NCBI RefSeq assembly: GCF_030272615.1 | Contig: NC_081412.1 | Span: 345,023,870-345,087,869 of the forward strand | DNA from: Cryptomeria japonica | Taxonomy: Eukaryota > Streptophyta > Pinopsida > Cupressales > Cupressaceae | DNA: 64,000 bases | Direction: 5' to 3' | Position numbers and translations under genes: made by a program | Shown: in pieces, positions 1-13,400 of the stretch | Layout of the letters: every line of letters starts with the position of its first letter | Position numbering within the stretch: the first letter of the stretch is position 1 | The notes under the pieces: model-generated | Seen by the model: the letters and a program-made list of their open reading frames with translations, nothing else | Told to the model about the DNA's origin: nothing | The model's database searches: none

Positions 1-321
1 ATGGTGGTGGAGGAAGTGAGCAACATCAAGGAGGAAGCGGATGACAAACTGGCGGACTTGGAAAAGAAAGTGGATGGCATGTTTGAAAACCTGCAGGAAA
101 TTACCAGCATAACAGAGGCCATTGAGAACAAGCTGCAAGACGTCTCCAGGTTTGCTTTGAATATAATGCACAACTCGACGACCACTCTTTGTCTCCTGCA
201 AGAAAGCACACTCAAAGGTAAAGGAAAGGAGGACGAGGACTATAGGGACCTCTTTAAATTCCTCACCAAGGAATGGGCAAGGAAGCTCCTCCCCAAGAGA
301 AGCCATTACAAAAAGAAATAG
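1..321 (+). CDS. short coiled-coil ORF at window edge, unidentified
   Basis: An open frame of 106 codons begins with ATG at base 1 and ends at TAG 319-321. Because it starts at the window edge, it may be only the C-terminal part of a longer frame. The protein is rich in Glu and Lys with heptad-like spacing (IKEEADDKLADLEKKVDGM), so a coiled coil is likely, followed by a basic tail ending in KKK. Base composition is clearly higher in GC than the AT-rich DNA that follows, which supports real coding origin. I do not recognise the family. It could be the 3' end of a neighbouring gene or a structural protein of a retroelement. Confidence 0.3.
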   Translation: MVVEEVSNIKEEADDKLADLEKKVDGMFENLQEITSITEAIENKLQDVSRFALNIMHNSTTTLCLLQESTLKGKGKEDEDYRDLFKFLTKEWARKLLPKRSHYKKK

Positions 322-1230
322 CTGTATTTTCTATGGTTTGGGTTTCTGATTTTTTGAGTGGCCCTAATGGTCCGTTGACTTATAGTTACGGTTTCTGGTT
401 ATGCTTGGACTTAACTATCTTTTGCCCTACGTGACATATTTTAATTAAGATTTTTATATACTCGGTTAATATGCATAGCATGTTTTAAGTTTTTGATTGA
501 GGAAAGTTTAGGAGGCTGTGATTTTGCTGCTCCTCTGCTGACAGTTGGCTAGCCACTATTTTCTTATCTGTACCTTGGACAACCCCCTTGTTTTGGCTGC
601 TTTTAATATCAAAAACATCTATTAAGAAATAAACTAACTCGAAACTATATTTAAATTTGAAATTTATTTTTACGGTCACATATTTAACCTAAATATAGAT
701 AAAAAATTAAAGATCAATTAAAGATATGATTAAATTACATTTAAATTAATCATTAATTTTTATACTATATAAAATATACCATGTATACATTAATCATTAA
801 ATGTAATTAATATTATTAAAATAAAGATGGGAAACTAAAACTTTACTCAAAGCATGGAGTTTTAGGTTAATGAAGGTTACACGACACCAACATTTTGTTG
901 AGACGTTCAAGGTTGAAAAGAGTGATGGTACCTATTATATTTCTTTGGTACTTATCACCAAACTATTAACTGGGCAACTCAAACCTAAGGTTACACGGCG
1001 GGCCCATATCATCATCATTATTAAAATTAATTACCCAAACCAAATCTCAGTTGCAAAAAGAGTTAAAACAAAAGACACGACACGCCTCCCATCAAGAGCA
1101 GCGTTTGTTCTCTTGCATACAGCAACGCTACCTTTCATAGCCCACAAAAAAGTTGTTGAGCACTCTGCTACTCCACCCTGCTCACCTGGTTAGACTTGTC
1201 ATGAAAACACCTACTAATGCCGACGCCACT

Positions 1231-1254
1231 GCCATTGCCATTGCCATTGCCGAT
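1231..1254 (+). repeat. GCCATT hexamer repeat in 5' leader
   Basis: Three tandem GCCATT units plus one variant unit sit about 110 bp before the start codon, inside the short upstream frame that begins at 1201. Confidence 0.7.
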
Positions 1255-1318
1255 GGCCCTGCTTTAAGGGGAAGTAGAGAGCAAGGGCGTATTTGATTTC
1301 ATTGGCACAGATCGGGTG

Positions 1319-1356
1319 GAAGCAGAAGCAGAAGCAGAAACAGAAGCAGAAGCAGA
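1319..1356 (+). repeat. GAAGCA hexamer repeat just before the start codon
   Basis: About six GAAGCA/GAAACA units directly precede the ATG at 1364. They are in frame with it and encode alternating Glu-Ala. The in-frame sequence is open back to TAA at 1265-1267 but contains no ATG, so the repeat is normally leader; use of the GTG at 1316 would add an acidic extension. Confidence 0.7.
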
Positions 1357-1363
1357 CACCGAG

Positions 1364-1422
1364 ATGAAGGCAGAAACGAGGCTTCACTCCGCCGTTTTCC
1401 AGCTCACTCCCACTCGTACCAG
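1364..1422 (+). CDS. CIP7: CIP7-like coding exon 1
   Basis: It starts at the first in-frame ATG after a stop at 1265 and encodes [19 protein letters not shown] plus two bases of an Arg codon. The donor is AG|GTTTCA. The Arg codon is completed by the first base of the exon at 35334 and is followed at once by CELVIS, which is the conserved order in this family. That match across the joint is the main evidence that the two exons, 34 kb apart, belong together. Confidence 0.9.
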
Positions 1423-4400
1423 GTTTCATTCATTACTCTTCCAATTAGTAAAAATTCTAATTTTGGTGCTTTTACCCTCCCAGATTCAGCGTCAATGTCT
1501 ACTAATAAGTGTCACTGAACTTGCATTTGCTATGCCATGATCTATCTTGTACTTCAATTCCATGACGGAGTTGTGCACTCATTGTCTTCATCCAACTATT
1601 TGGCTGCATGGGTTCGTCTCACCAAGGTTTTTTATACCACTAGCAGGAGCCATACATAGCAACACATTAACTAGTTGTTTGACTGCTCATGCTGTTTGTT
1701 ACTTTGAGGTCATAAGAATCACGGAAAATATCCACATCTTCTCTCATTGACCGCTCAGTAGCATAGCATGCATTCGGATTTTTGATCTCCCAATCTTATA
1801 ATATGACATTCATGGGTCCTTTAGTCCATGTTCTGCAATGGTATCTAACTCTATATTATTGCACTTGTACGTGTAAAGTTGTGCTATTTAATAATTTCCA
1901 AGTATCCCACCACCTGGTGACACTGTAAAAAAATGATTTTCCTTCAAGTGATTGTTGATGAAATACTGGGTTTATATATGCAGGTGAAATCTGGGAAGTG
2001 CGCCCTGCGGGCTTTAAACAATTGCTCGTCCTTACACTGGCAACCAAATTGCACTAGAATTCCTTCGTTTTAGGGGATTGATTTAGAATATTCAATTTAT
2101 ATGGAATTCAAAAAGCTTAGTCTGCTTTTTAAAATGCAAAAACACCGGTGAAAGGGTAGTAAGATCCCCAAAAAAACAGAATTATCTTTAACATGTACAT
2201 TGATTGCAATTTTCTTTTTAATTGAAAGATGCAATCAATATTTAGATAGAATTGCAGTGTAAACAGCTGTATGCAGCAAACAGAAAAAACTTAGAGATAC
2301 ATGGGAGATAAATAAGACAAACAGTTTATGTTCAAGCCAACAAAAAGCTTTGCTGGCTTCTTTTTATACTTCAAATTTTCTTCAAAACCCAAGCAAAACA
2401 GAGTATCCCCAGCAGAGTGTGGAGGTGCCAACCGAAGAAACGCAAACTTTGGAAGCAAAAATATTGCTGGCACCATATCATATCCTCTGAAAACTCCTTT
2501 TCAAAATCTCTGTAGCATCGTTGATCCAACGTGGTTTGCAGAGAAGGCAAACCCAAGCAGCAAAGACAGAATGGAAGAATTTTAGCCACTATAGATGTAG
2601 ATCACCTCCCCAGAGTAAGTAAGATAATCACATCAACAGGTCACCTTTACAGTAGGTAAGGGGCAAAATCCAGGCAAGCATGGCTTTAGTATAGAAAGTG
2701 GCCACCTCAGAATGGCAAATCTGCAGATCCTTGTCCAGGAACTTGTAACAAGCTGGTAATACTTCTACAAAACAGCATCTTTCATAATCATCATGATATT
2801 TTTTAAGCTCAGTAAGCATAAATAGACAAGATCAAACACTTGGTACAGGCCATCCAATCCAGTTGGGTGCAGTCATGTAATACCAACTTTAACTGTAGAG
2901 GCATACGAGGTAGACACCAGACTACAATGTGGAGAATTAGGCAAGATTTTAACTTGAAGCTGTGACAGGAGACAATTTACTTGTCGGGAAAGATCATCAC
3001 TGGAAATGCTCTTCTCCTTCAGATAGGATGCTGTGCTCAACACTTGGATATGCAGGTTGGAACAAATAGTTAGAATTTCAAACTCTACGAGAGAGGAATG
3101 GTGAGACAAAGCAGCCTGGCAACAACTCATTATATGTTTTTTATTATGATAAGCCCACAGGAGCTAGTTAACATGTTGTGAGCGACAGAGGACCCAAGAA
3201 GAGCAGATTTCTACGACCAAGGGAAATGGAAAGGGCAGGTATGGCTGTCGTAAGGGCAGTCCATAACAACTTAACATGAGGACAGAACCAAAAACAGTGT
3301 TTGAATGTCTCGATCTTACCACAAAAAGCACAGAAAGGAGGTGGATGGAGGAATTTAAGGCATATTCCCATTGGGAGTTTGGCTTGCAAAAGTTTCCAAG
3401 CAGTCAGTTGGGATTGCGAGTTGACTTTGGACATCCAAATTTGCAAGTTGAGTTTATTCCAATTGGATATGTTGAGGTTACATTTCCAAATAGAGTTAAG
3501 TTGGCATGAAAAGGACAAGCAAGACACAAGCTTCATATAGAGGACTTTGAGAGGAAAACCTCTGATGCTGCTACCATGAGGCTACCTCTAAGCCTTGAGA
3601 AAGGTCGAGTGATAGCTAGAAGACATGAGAATAGTGAGATTAGGGGGCACAATTTTTTGAATCTTCAACACAATGGCCTAATCTTTGTAATTTAGATTGA
3701 AGCAGAGCATAAGCTGTTGCCATGATTTCCATGTGAAGCCTGTAGGATCCCATAAGTCCTTGAATACTTGGATTCCTCTCTTGAATAAGCGCCTAGCTTT
3801 GAACCTAGGAATCATTTTTAGCGACATGTTATTTTTTTGAATCGAATGATTCCACCAAATTGAGGAGCTTGCAAAACTAAGCCCATGACTGAATGATTGG
3901 TCATACCAAGACAACTTTTGTGAAATCAATTGCCAAGATTTCCACATGCAACCGAGAGAGGCTGATCCATGGAGCTTAAAGTATTGGGCTAGAAGAATCT
4001 TATCTTTTCATTGGATAGAGCTCCAAGCTTTACTAGCAATTACTGTTTGTATTTGATACCTAAACAATAATTTCCAAGGAGCATTGCCTTTAAACGCTCT
4101 GCCAATCCATTTAGTTGAAAGATAGATTCCTTGCACGAAGGATCAATGATACCCAAGCCTCCCTTCTCCTTAGGGAGGATAAAATGAGACCTTAAAGTGG
4201 CAGGAATTCCTTTTTATTTCTCCATTTGGACCAAATAAAGTTGTGAACGAGCTGGGTAAGTTGATAATAGCAGGCTTTAGAGGGTATTTAGCAAGAGGAG
4301 GTGTAGACATGACTATTCAAAATAATTTTATTAGCCACCTAAATATGTCAAGCCTAGAGAGAAATCAGTTTGTCCAAGCCAACAGTTTGGATTTGAATTT

Positions 4401-7400
4401 GTTAAAAAATCATCCTCACATATCCTTCAAGGAAACTCCTATTCCAAAGGGAATGCCAAGATACCTAGAAATGGTTCCATGTTTGATATCTTTTCGTTAC
4501 ATTGGAATCCATGGCGAGTGAGAGTTGGGACTTGTCATCCAAACTTCAGTTTTATGCATAGCTAGCTTGGAGGCCGAGACAGTACAATAATAATCAAGGA
4601 TATCAAGCAAATTACTGATGTTTTCAAGATTATTTTGGATGAATATTATATTGTCATCAGCAAAGTGGGAGTTATGAGCCATACTATTACTAGGGAGAGA
4701 GATGCCATGGATAAGAGAATCTGTTTGGGCATGTTGAAAGAGATATCCAAGAGTATTGGTTGTGACACATAAAGGAATGAAGATAGAGGAAAGCCTTGAT
4801 GGATCGATTTTTGGAGTGGGATTGTGGGGAGAGGGCTCCATTAATAGCCAATCTTGCATTAGCATCGATGAACAACATTTGAACACGAGCACAAAGGTTG
4901 GGACCAAATCCCAACCATTGAAGCATTGTGAGGATGAGTGGCCATCTTATATGGTCATAGACTAATAGGCCTTATCAAAACAAGTTTGAGTATCAAGGCA
5001 TCTTGAGCCATTTGTTGAACCCATTCAGATGATTCCCAAGCTAGAAATAAGTTGTCTAAAATATATCTGCCCCCAAGGAAACCGATTTGCCCAAGTCTTA
5101 TGAATTCTTGTGTGATAGGTTTGATTCTTTTGGCTAAGGCTTCAGCATGATCTTATATGATGTATTGAGCAATGTGATGGGGTGCTGAATCTTCTTGTTA
5201 CCCTTTGGGGCTTAGTTTGATAAGGCCTTGATTAATAAAAGCTTCTAGGGACTGAGTTTCAATGCCCTCCAAGTAAACATTGTAGAATTCTTTCCTAATA
5301 TGGGGCCAAAGCATGCGACAAAATCAATTGGAAGGCCATCCAAACCAAGGCTCTTCTCCAAGGCCAAATTGTACATAGCCTCGTCAATCTCTTCCAAGGA
5401 GAGATAGTGATCAAGGAATTTGCTATAGTCATGCTGGATCGTGTTGAAATAGTTGTCATTGATGTCAAAGGTAAGATGTCGAAGTACATTGTTAATGGTG
5501 TCATTGATGTCAAAGGTGAGAATGTCATTGATGTCAAGGATAATTAGAACTTGTTGATGTCTAAAGAGATTGCAACATCGGACTAACAATAAGAGTAAAG
5601 AAATATTATATCAAGACAATTAATTCAATGCTTTGTTTATTAAAGACAAACATCCATCAAATCTTTTGATAATGTCAAAGGCCACTAAGGTTCATAGCAA
5701 ACAGTGAGCAGTGATGTACAAAAGTGGCAGATTAAGAATCAAGTCAACTTCATTAATATATGAATAACAATTATATTGAAGAAGACTTTGATAATACAAG
5801 GTGCAAGGCTTGTCTTTGTGTAGCCAGCCGATTCATCAGTAAGAGACATAGAAGTCGCAGTCAACTTATTCTTTGGACTTGAAGTAAAAGTTGAGATCAT
5901 TGTCTCCTTGGTGTAAGTCTAAGTCAAGTTCACCATCGGTGTCATCTTCAAGGTTTCCAATGAGTATGTCTTCACAAAGTTGATGGTATAAAGAGTTGAA
6001 ATACTTGAGTGCCAGAAGATTAATATCGAGTGCATGTTGTTCCAGCTTTCTCACTGTGCAGTGTTTCCATTTTGCAGTGATAAATTATAAGACAACAAGT
6101 ATTTGTTAAGAGTCAAATAGTTATAAAATGTGACTTCAGTAATTGTCAAAAAGTCATACATTAGCAACTTAATTTGAGACAGTCATTAATGTTTTATTAA
6201 CAATAAAACATAATTTTTGTTTTGAGGAAGAGTAACTTTATTAAGACAGTCGACAGGAAAGAAAAGAATTAAAGAGCAGATTTGTTTGATTAACACATGC
6301 TAAAGTGGCAGTAATCAAGTAAACAGGAGTCAACACAAAACAAATACAGTGATACAGTATGGGTAACGTTTACACAACAGTTTATTCCTTCTAAGGGGCC
6401 GATCTGTTTAGAATTAAATGACAGCGATAAAAGATTTTATAAAGGAAGCTGCTGAAATAAAGAGATCACTACAGTTCAAAAGGAAGTCACAAAGAGACAA
6501 CGATCATAATTCCTAACAGCGATTGCAAGGAGAAAGAAGTATGCAAACAATCCACAGTCCGTAAGCATTCAGAAGACGGTAATTTATAAATAATAGCGAT
6601 ATCAAGTAATACACATCAGTGTTATTACAGGGTGTGATTATTATTAAGGAAATGTTTGTATGTTAATACAAACAAACAACAGCAATTTATTAACATTCCA
6701 AAACTAATGATTAGTTAAGATAGACTTTAATTTGTCTTCAACAGAAACACAAACCGTGCTGTGAAGTTTAAATAATGCTTCATACAAATTGATTTATTTA
6801 TGGAACGGTTTGATCATTATCTTCAGTGACTTTGTATTGGTATGTCAGAGATATGCAAGCGATGCGATCAAGACAAATTAATATTCTGATCATGTGCAGC
6901 GGTTTGTTATTCAAGAAGAAGCAATTAATAAATCTGTGATTCTATGATCAAATATAAAACAAAGTTTGATCAAAGGCAGTGCTGTGATTAACACATGAAA
7001 GGGTGCAATATTATCAAGGTGAAATTTTAATAAACGTCATCAAAAGGGTGTGATTTAATTTTCATAAGTACAGCTTCATGGGAAGACACGATTATTGTGC
7101 TGTAACAAACAAATATTACTATATTAATTATATCTACTTTCTATGAGGAGGAAAAGCAATGAATATGGGAAGATATGTCTCTTCGAGAAATATCTATACC
7201 AAAGACTATGACTCTTAGGAGTTAAAGGTATAAAGAGAGATTAAAATGAGAGTGTAGAGTTGTGTATAAGTACGTGGAAGATTGAAGATGTATACAGGAG
7301 AATAAGAAATTAAGTTGAAGCAGATTTTATAAAGCATTATACAACAGGTTTATGAATATGTTATGAACAGATTTGAAAAGAAGAATGTGCAGATTTGAAA

Positions 7401-10400
7401 GAGGAGAACATGCATATTTTAAGGGGAGTGTAAATGGATATTGATGTAGCATTGATAAAGTCAGATTTATGAAGTAAAGTGTATCTACATTCAGATATAT
7501 ATGAAGAACATTTGTGATGTGTAAGAGCAGATTTTGAAGGAAGACAGTGAGATGTTTATGATCAGACTTGTGAAAGAAGATTGCACATGATTAGGATCAG
7601 TTTTGTAAAGGAAAGATATACATCAGTTAAGATCAAAAGTTGCAGTCGGATTTGTGAGGAAGGGAGAACAATATCATCCATTGAAGAATTCGTAGGTTGG
7701 TGCCTATCAAATAAGAGATTGCTGTCTCTTGCTGAGTTGGTGCTCAGTTGTGGGAGTTGGTGCCTACAAATTCAGTTGTGGGAGTTGGAGCTTCCAGTGG
7801 TTTGGTGCCTACAAATTCAGAAGTGGGAGTTGGTGCTTCTAGTGGGTTGGTGCCGACAAATACAGTTGTGGGAGTTGGTGCTTCCAATGGGTTGGTGCCT
7901 ACAAATTCAGAAGTGGGAGTTGGTGCTTCCAATGGGTTGGTGCTCACAAACAAACTTAGTGGTTGGTGCCTCTAGTGGTTTTCTCCCATTTGGGTTTCCA
8001 CGTAAAACATTGTGTTATTATGTTCTTATGTGCATCATTGTTGAAAAGTTAGTAAATAATTATCATGATTGATAAAGATTAATTTGGTGAAATTTGTTGT
8101 TATACAGGTTTTGAAGGGACCCAAAACCCTTTACAATCAGATTTTGAAAGGATCTGGAACCCTCTACAAGAAAGTTGTCTAAACAAAATGAACATGAAGG
8201 CACAGACAACCTAGGACAAAAGTCTGTAAAAAGAACAACATGTAGTTAGCCACACAGCTGCAAAGAGGACAGCTTACAGCTAGCCTTCAACCAGCCCCCG
8301 CACAAGAGTAATCAAGATTTACTTTGAGACCTACTCTTGTGGGAGCAGAGAGTCATGTCAAAAGGAGGCATAGAGCATTTAGCTTTCTTGCCCTTAACAG
8401 AGATCCAACCCTCATCAACGTGCGCTGCCATGTTATGCCAGTCCATCCCACCATTATTCTGTGAAAGAAAGCCATTAGCCTCATTCCCAGAGTTATCAAC
8501 TGAAAGGCCACTAGAATCCGGAGCGCCAACGCCATAATTAACCTCCTGAAGCCCAATCTTAGGGGTTTCAGCCGGAGACTCAAGCACATTATCAACCGGA
8601 GAGGAGGCCTCAGGAGCTTGTGGTTCCCTAGCAACCACCTCAGAAAAGCTCCTAGGTTGATAAGATTTCTTCTCAATCGTGTAATGCTGATGAGAAGCGC
8701 CTTTCCACCAAGTAGCCGACATAGCCTTTTTTTCAAAGCCACATTGTGCAGCCGCATGACCAGTTTTGAAACACCTTTGGCATCGAAAGGGAATCCCTTC
8801 ATAGTCCAAAGATTGGACCCAAGATCCCTTAGAAGATTTAAGAAAAATCTCAGCAGGCAACCCTTTTGAAACATCCAATTCAACCAATATACGAGCAAAG
8901 GTGGAGTGGAGAACATCAAATGATTCATCATCCACCATCAAAAAATCTCCAAGGGCTTGACCCACTTCCTCTAAAAATGAATCATTCCATAGATAAAGGG
9001 GAAGATTAGGTAACCTAACCCAAGTTGGAATCTTATTAAACGTTTCAATAGAGGGGTTGAAATTAGAATGCCAGGGCTTAATCATTAACAAAAATTTGTC
9101 GTCCCAGCTAAAAAAATTATCACAAAGGATTTTGGTTCTGTCCTGAGCATTATCAAACTTAGCAACAAAAAACTCCTTAGCCATGGGGAAGATATGGACT
9201 TCACCAGTAATAAGGGGCTCCCATTGATCCGAGATCCATGTGTGCAACTGAGGGAGGGAGGGCCAGAAACCTCAAAACCGACAGATCACATCATGCAGGG
9301 AGAGAATGGAAGCATTATAATTGATTTCCTCAACTGTATCATCTTTTAGATTAACAGAGATGGCATTAGCAACAAGGATGAACCCAAATTGCTGTCTGCC
9401 AAGCCGAAACCTCCGTGCACCTTGTCCAACAGACTCATTCGACAGTATGCCAAAACCCCTTGCTCCCTGTGAAGAGCCATCAGCCCTGGGTAGGAGGAAA
9501 TGCCCTTCCCTGCACCCACAATGGCAGATCCATTTGCTTCAGCCCCTTCACGGTTTGCAGAGGCGCATTTGCACGTTTGGGTCGGAGAACCGTTGAAATT
9601 CTATAATAAAAGAGCAAGAATAAAAATGAAATTGAAACAAAACATAATCTTTGACTTGCAGAAAACAATTTGGGAAAAAATTCTAGAAGAGTGAAGTATT
9701 GCCTCCTCAACTCACTAATTCTTTGTTGATTTATAGAGGTTTAATACCCTCTAGAAGCTTTTATGGACATTTTACAGTTTATATATTCAAAAGAATGCCC
9801 AAAAATTTATACAACAATCCTACTTCTCTTTAAACTTTCCATTTACTCTTCAACATGCACAAGACTACTTGATTGATGCAACAAAATACAATTATCATCA
9901 CTCGCAGCTAAAGGGAGCCCCTTCTCAATGCCATAAAAGGGGTATTATATCCCAATAGTTACAAGAGAGCTTTGGAAGGAACCTATATGTCTCATAATGT
10001 TGAAAAGCGGAATTCCACATGCTCTAGCTCCTTTCTTATTTGCAGCCTCTTTTTTTTGTCTTATTTGGTATGGTTTCAACTATGGTTGAAATTGTCTCGA
10101 CACACAATTATATCAAATACATTCTTGGCCACAATTGTCATAGTAAGACAATTTTGGCTAGGGTCAAAATTGTCACTGATGCATCTTCTTCATAATGGTT
10201 TTATTCTTTTGAGTGTCTAGATCGCTTAGGTGTTCTTGTACATGGCTTTACCTTTTAAGCTCTTTTAAGGTAAATGAGTCCTATGTCTTGTATTGTCATT
10301 GAGAAGCCTTAAGAAAATGTGTCCATGATGACTCTAGCGAATTTTGAATAACATGTTTGATTTATTGGGGTCTTACCTTCCCATCAGGAGGCTTTTGGTC

Positions 10401-13400
10401 CACGAAATAGTAGGACCCAATAGACAAGGAGACAATTCCCTCAATGTGTCTTTAGGATACCCGTTCACTTAACCTAGTTTTTCTCCTTCCAAACCAACCT
10501 GCAACATCTCTTGGACCTGTTGTGACCTTTATCACACATCGCCCCATTGCAAATGGTTGTAAATGGGGACCCCTTGTTTTTTCTTTTTAGGGTTTTCCCT
10601 TGGCATCGCAACTGCTAATCACCAGTCTTTTTGCAATGAGGAGTTAGAGTTTTTAGAGTGGTCATCTAGGTCAAATGGAGAAATCATGCTCAAAATAGTG
10701 TCTGGACATCACGAAAGTGCTCAGAAGGCCCGAAGGACGAAAAAAGCAATTGCTTAGGGTCTATTCTAACACCTTCCTATTTTTTAGGAATTTTGCTCTT
10801 TTGTTTTTTTTATTTTTGGCATTTTGGGACCAATTCGGGAAGCAACTTTTTTGGCTTGCTTTTTGGTTTTTTCAGCTTTTTCGAAAGTTGACCTAGGATT
10901 GGGTCCTTCAGGTCATGGCAACAACGTTCCTATCTTCAGAATCAAAAATTTGTGTCTCCAAGTGTAAAAAGCAAGGGAAAATCTCTAGATCGGGGTGTTG
11001 ATCTGGATGTTCCAAACAAACATGAATTGTTGAGCGAGAAAATTCATCCAAGTGTTCATGACAATAGAGAGGACCATGTCTCAAGCCGGTTCAAAGTTTG
11101 CCATCAATGGAGTTGGCCATGTCCAAGAACATGTCCAACCTATGAGCAAGTCCGCTCAAGGTGGGAGTTTCCAACGTCCAAGCCATCATGATGTCCGCTC
11201 AAGGTAGGAGTTTCCAACATCCAAGCCATCATGAAGTCTGCTCAAGGTAGGAGTTTCCAACATCCAGGCCATCATGAAGTCCGCCCTCCCTTGGAAGAAC
11301 GTCCAACACAAGTGCAAAGTCCGCCGAGGAAAAATTCAAAAAATCGGCTAAGTGTTGATACCTTGGGGAGAAAAAAATTCAGAAAATTGGCAAAGTGTTG
11401 ATACCTTGGAGAATAAAAATTCAAAATTTGGTTAAGTGTCTATGCTAAAGACAAGTTCAAATGGAGATAACAATGGAAGAAGACTACGTCTTCTTGCCAA
11501 ACTTAAAGCTCGCCATGCCAAAGGTGGCAAGGTAAGTGCCAAGTTTGCCATGGCTAGAAACACTCAAAATCTGCCCTTCTTTTGGCATGACAATCACCAA
11601 CTCCGCCCAAGGTAAAGATGACAAGTCCGCCAAGGTAGGGAATGGCATGAGGCTGGCCAAGTCCGCCCAAGCAAGAGAAAATGGCATGAAAGTCTTGAAC
11701 TCCGCCCTCCTTTTGGCAAGATAAACATCAAGTCCGCCTTAAAGATGTCAAGGGGAAGCGGCAAAGGATGTGCCAAGTCTGCCCTCCATTGGCAGGGCAA
11801 GGGTAAAGTCCGCCCACACTTGGCTCAAAAATGTTGAACTCCGCCATGCTTTGGCACAACAAGGATGAAGTCTGCCCAACTAGAGAGAAAGATGGCAGAC
11901 ATACTATGAAGTCCGTCTTGGTCAAAGTGTCCAAACATCAACAAAGTCCGCCCAAGCACTTGGTGGATTTAACATGGCACATGAAGGTCAAAGTCCGCCA
12001 TGCCATGTGTGGCAAATGGCATGAGAACATGAAAGTCCGCCCAGCTAGCAAGCACAATTCAAACTAACATTTGATCAATTTGGCCTAGCATATGACTAAA
12101 TTCACCATGAAAAAAGGAAGAAATGGCTAGAGAAAGGGATAAAATGGCATAAGAAATACATGAAATTTGCCATGGGCAAATGAAGTTGACCAAGTTTGAA
12201 GTCAGAAAAATTTATCCAACACTTCGAATTATCTTTCAAAATTTGCCCAACATAGAGAAAATTTTTAAACACATGAAGAAATTCCTTACAATACATGGCC
12301 AAGATGAAGACAAGCTGGCTAAGTGTGAAGTGGTGCCAAGAGCAAAATTAGAAACGTTCTTTGAAAGTCTTTTGAGAAGATTAAATTGCCATTTCAAGGA
12401 GGATGAGAAGAAGACTAAGTTCGATGAATCTACCAAGAATGTGAAGATGCTAAAAAGGATCGAACTTCTCAAACTTAAATCAATTTTAACTTGTCACTTT
12501 CATTTTCATTCTTTCTCAAGTTTGAAAGTGAAAGGTTTCTCTCTCTCCAAGTTCAAGGAAGGAGAGGAATTTCCAAAGTCCAACCCAAGTGTTGGAAAGG
12601 AAACAAGGAGGAGAAAAAAAAAAAAAAAAAAGGCTGTCTGGAATTTTCCACAACAAAAGAATCAAATTTTGACTAAGTGTTGGAAAGAAAACAGGAAGAA
12701 AGAAGAAGAATAAAGAGGAAAAGTAAAGAGGAAATGAATAAAATCCTTGTTTGAGGGTGGAGTTTGTCCTACTTAGCACAAGCCAAATTCAGAATTGAAG
12801 GCAAATCCACAGGCAAAGTTTGTCCGAGCATAGAGATGGCCAAAATCTTGGCTAAAGTTGAAAGGTTCGCATGAAGGTGTTACAAAATGAAATTGAATAG
12901 CCAAAATTTGGCTAAGTATGGGAAATACTTCATAGAGAAAATTCCAAATTCCTCCATTGTGGCGAAGGCACAAAATAATTTTTCTCCAAATTTAGGGCAC
13001 TCGAAAGAATTTCAAGGCATCAAGAAAGGAAAACCTTCGGACTTGGCTAAAATATAGAAAGAAATTCCAGACTTCTTGGAGGATTTCATATACAAATCCC
13101 AGACCTATTGAGGCAATCAGGGCAACTTCTTGAAGGATTTCATCTCTCAAAGAATTAAAGACAAGCTCCCAATTAGAATCAGATAGTGGCAAGAAGAGTA
13201 TTCTAAACAAATTTCCATACTTAGACAATTTCTCGACACAAATTGGAGAATTCAGGGAGGACATTCAACAATCAAATTGTTCCAAGTCAACATGTCCAGG
13301 TTCAATGAACCTGACTTGTCCAGAAGCTTCTAGAAGGCACACTTCACAATGCAACAACCGTCTATTTTATTATTGTTTTATTTTTAGCAAGAAGGACAAT

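Larger units (their letters stand above)
322..1363. other. AT-rich upstream region and 5' leader of the CIP7-like gene
   Basis: No coding sequence is supported here. About 600-860 is very AT-rich. From about 1000 the composition becomes more mixed and the last 160 bases carry hexanucleotide repeats. No convincing TATA box lies within 100 bp of the likely leader; a TATATAAA-like string near 770 is about 600 bp away. An upstream ATG at 1201 opens a short frame that closes at TGA 1294-1296, before the gene's ATG, so a small uORF exists if transcription starts upstream of 1201. Confidence 0.5.

Noticed and set aside
7735-7975. Direct repeats as a CRISPR array
   Set aside because: Units are contiguous 45-bp tandem repeats without unique spacers, in plant nuclear DNA.
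12180-12713. 177-codon + strand open frame, Lys-rich
   Set aside because: It lies inside the giant LTR on the strand opposite to its sense, is low in complexity, and has no recognisable domain.
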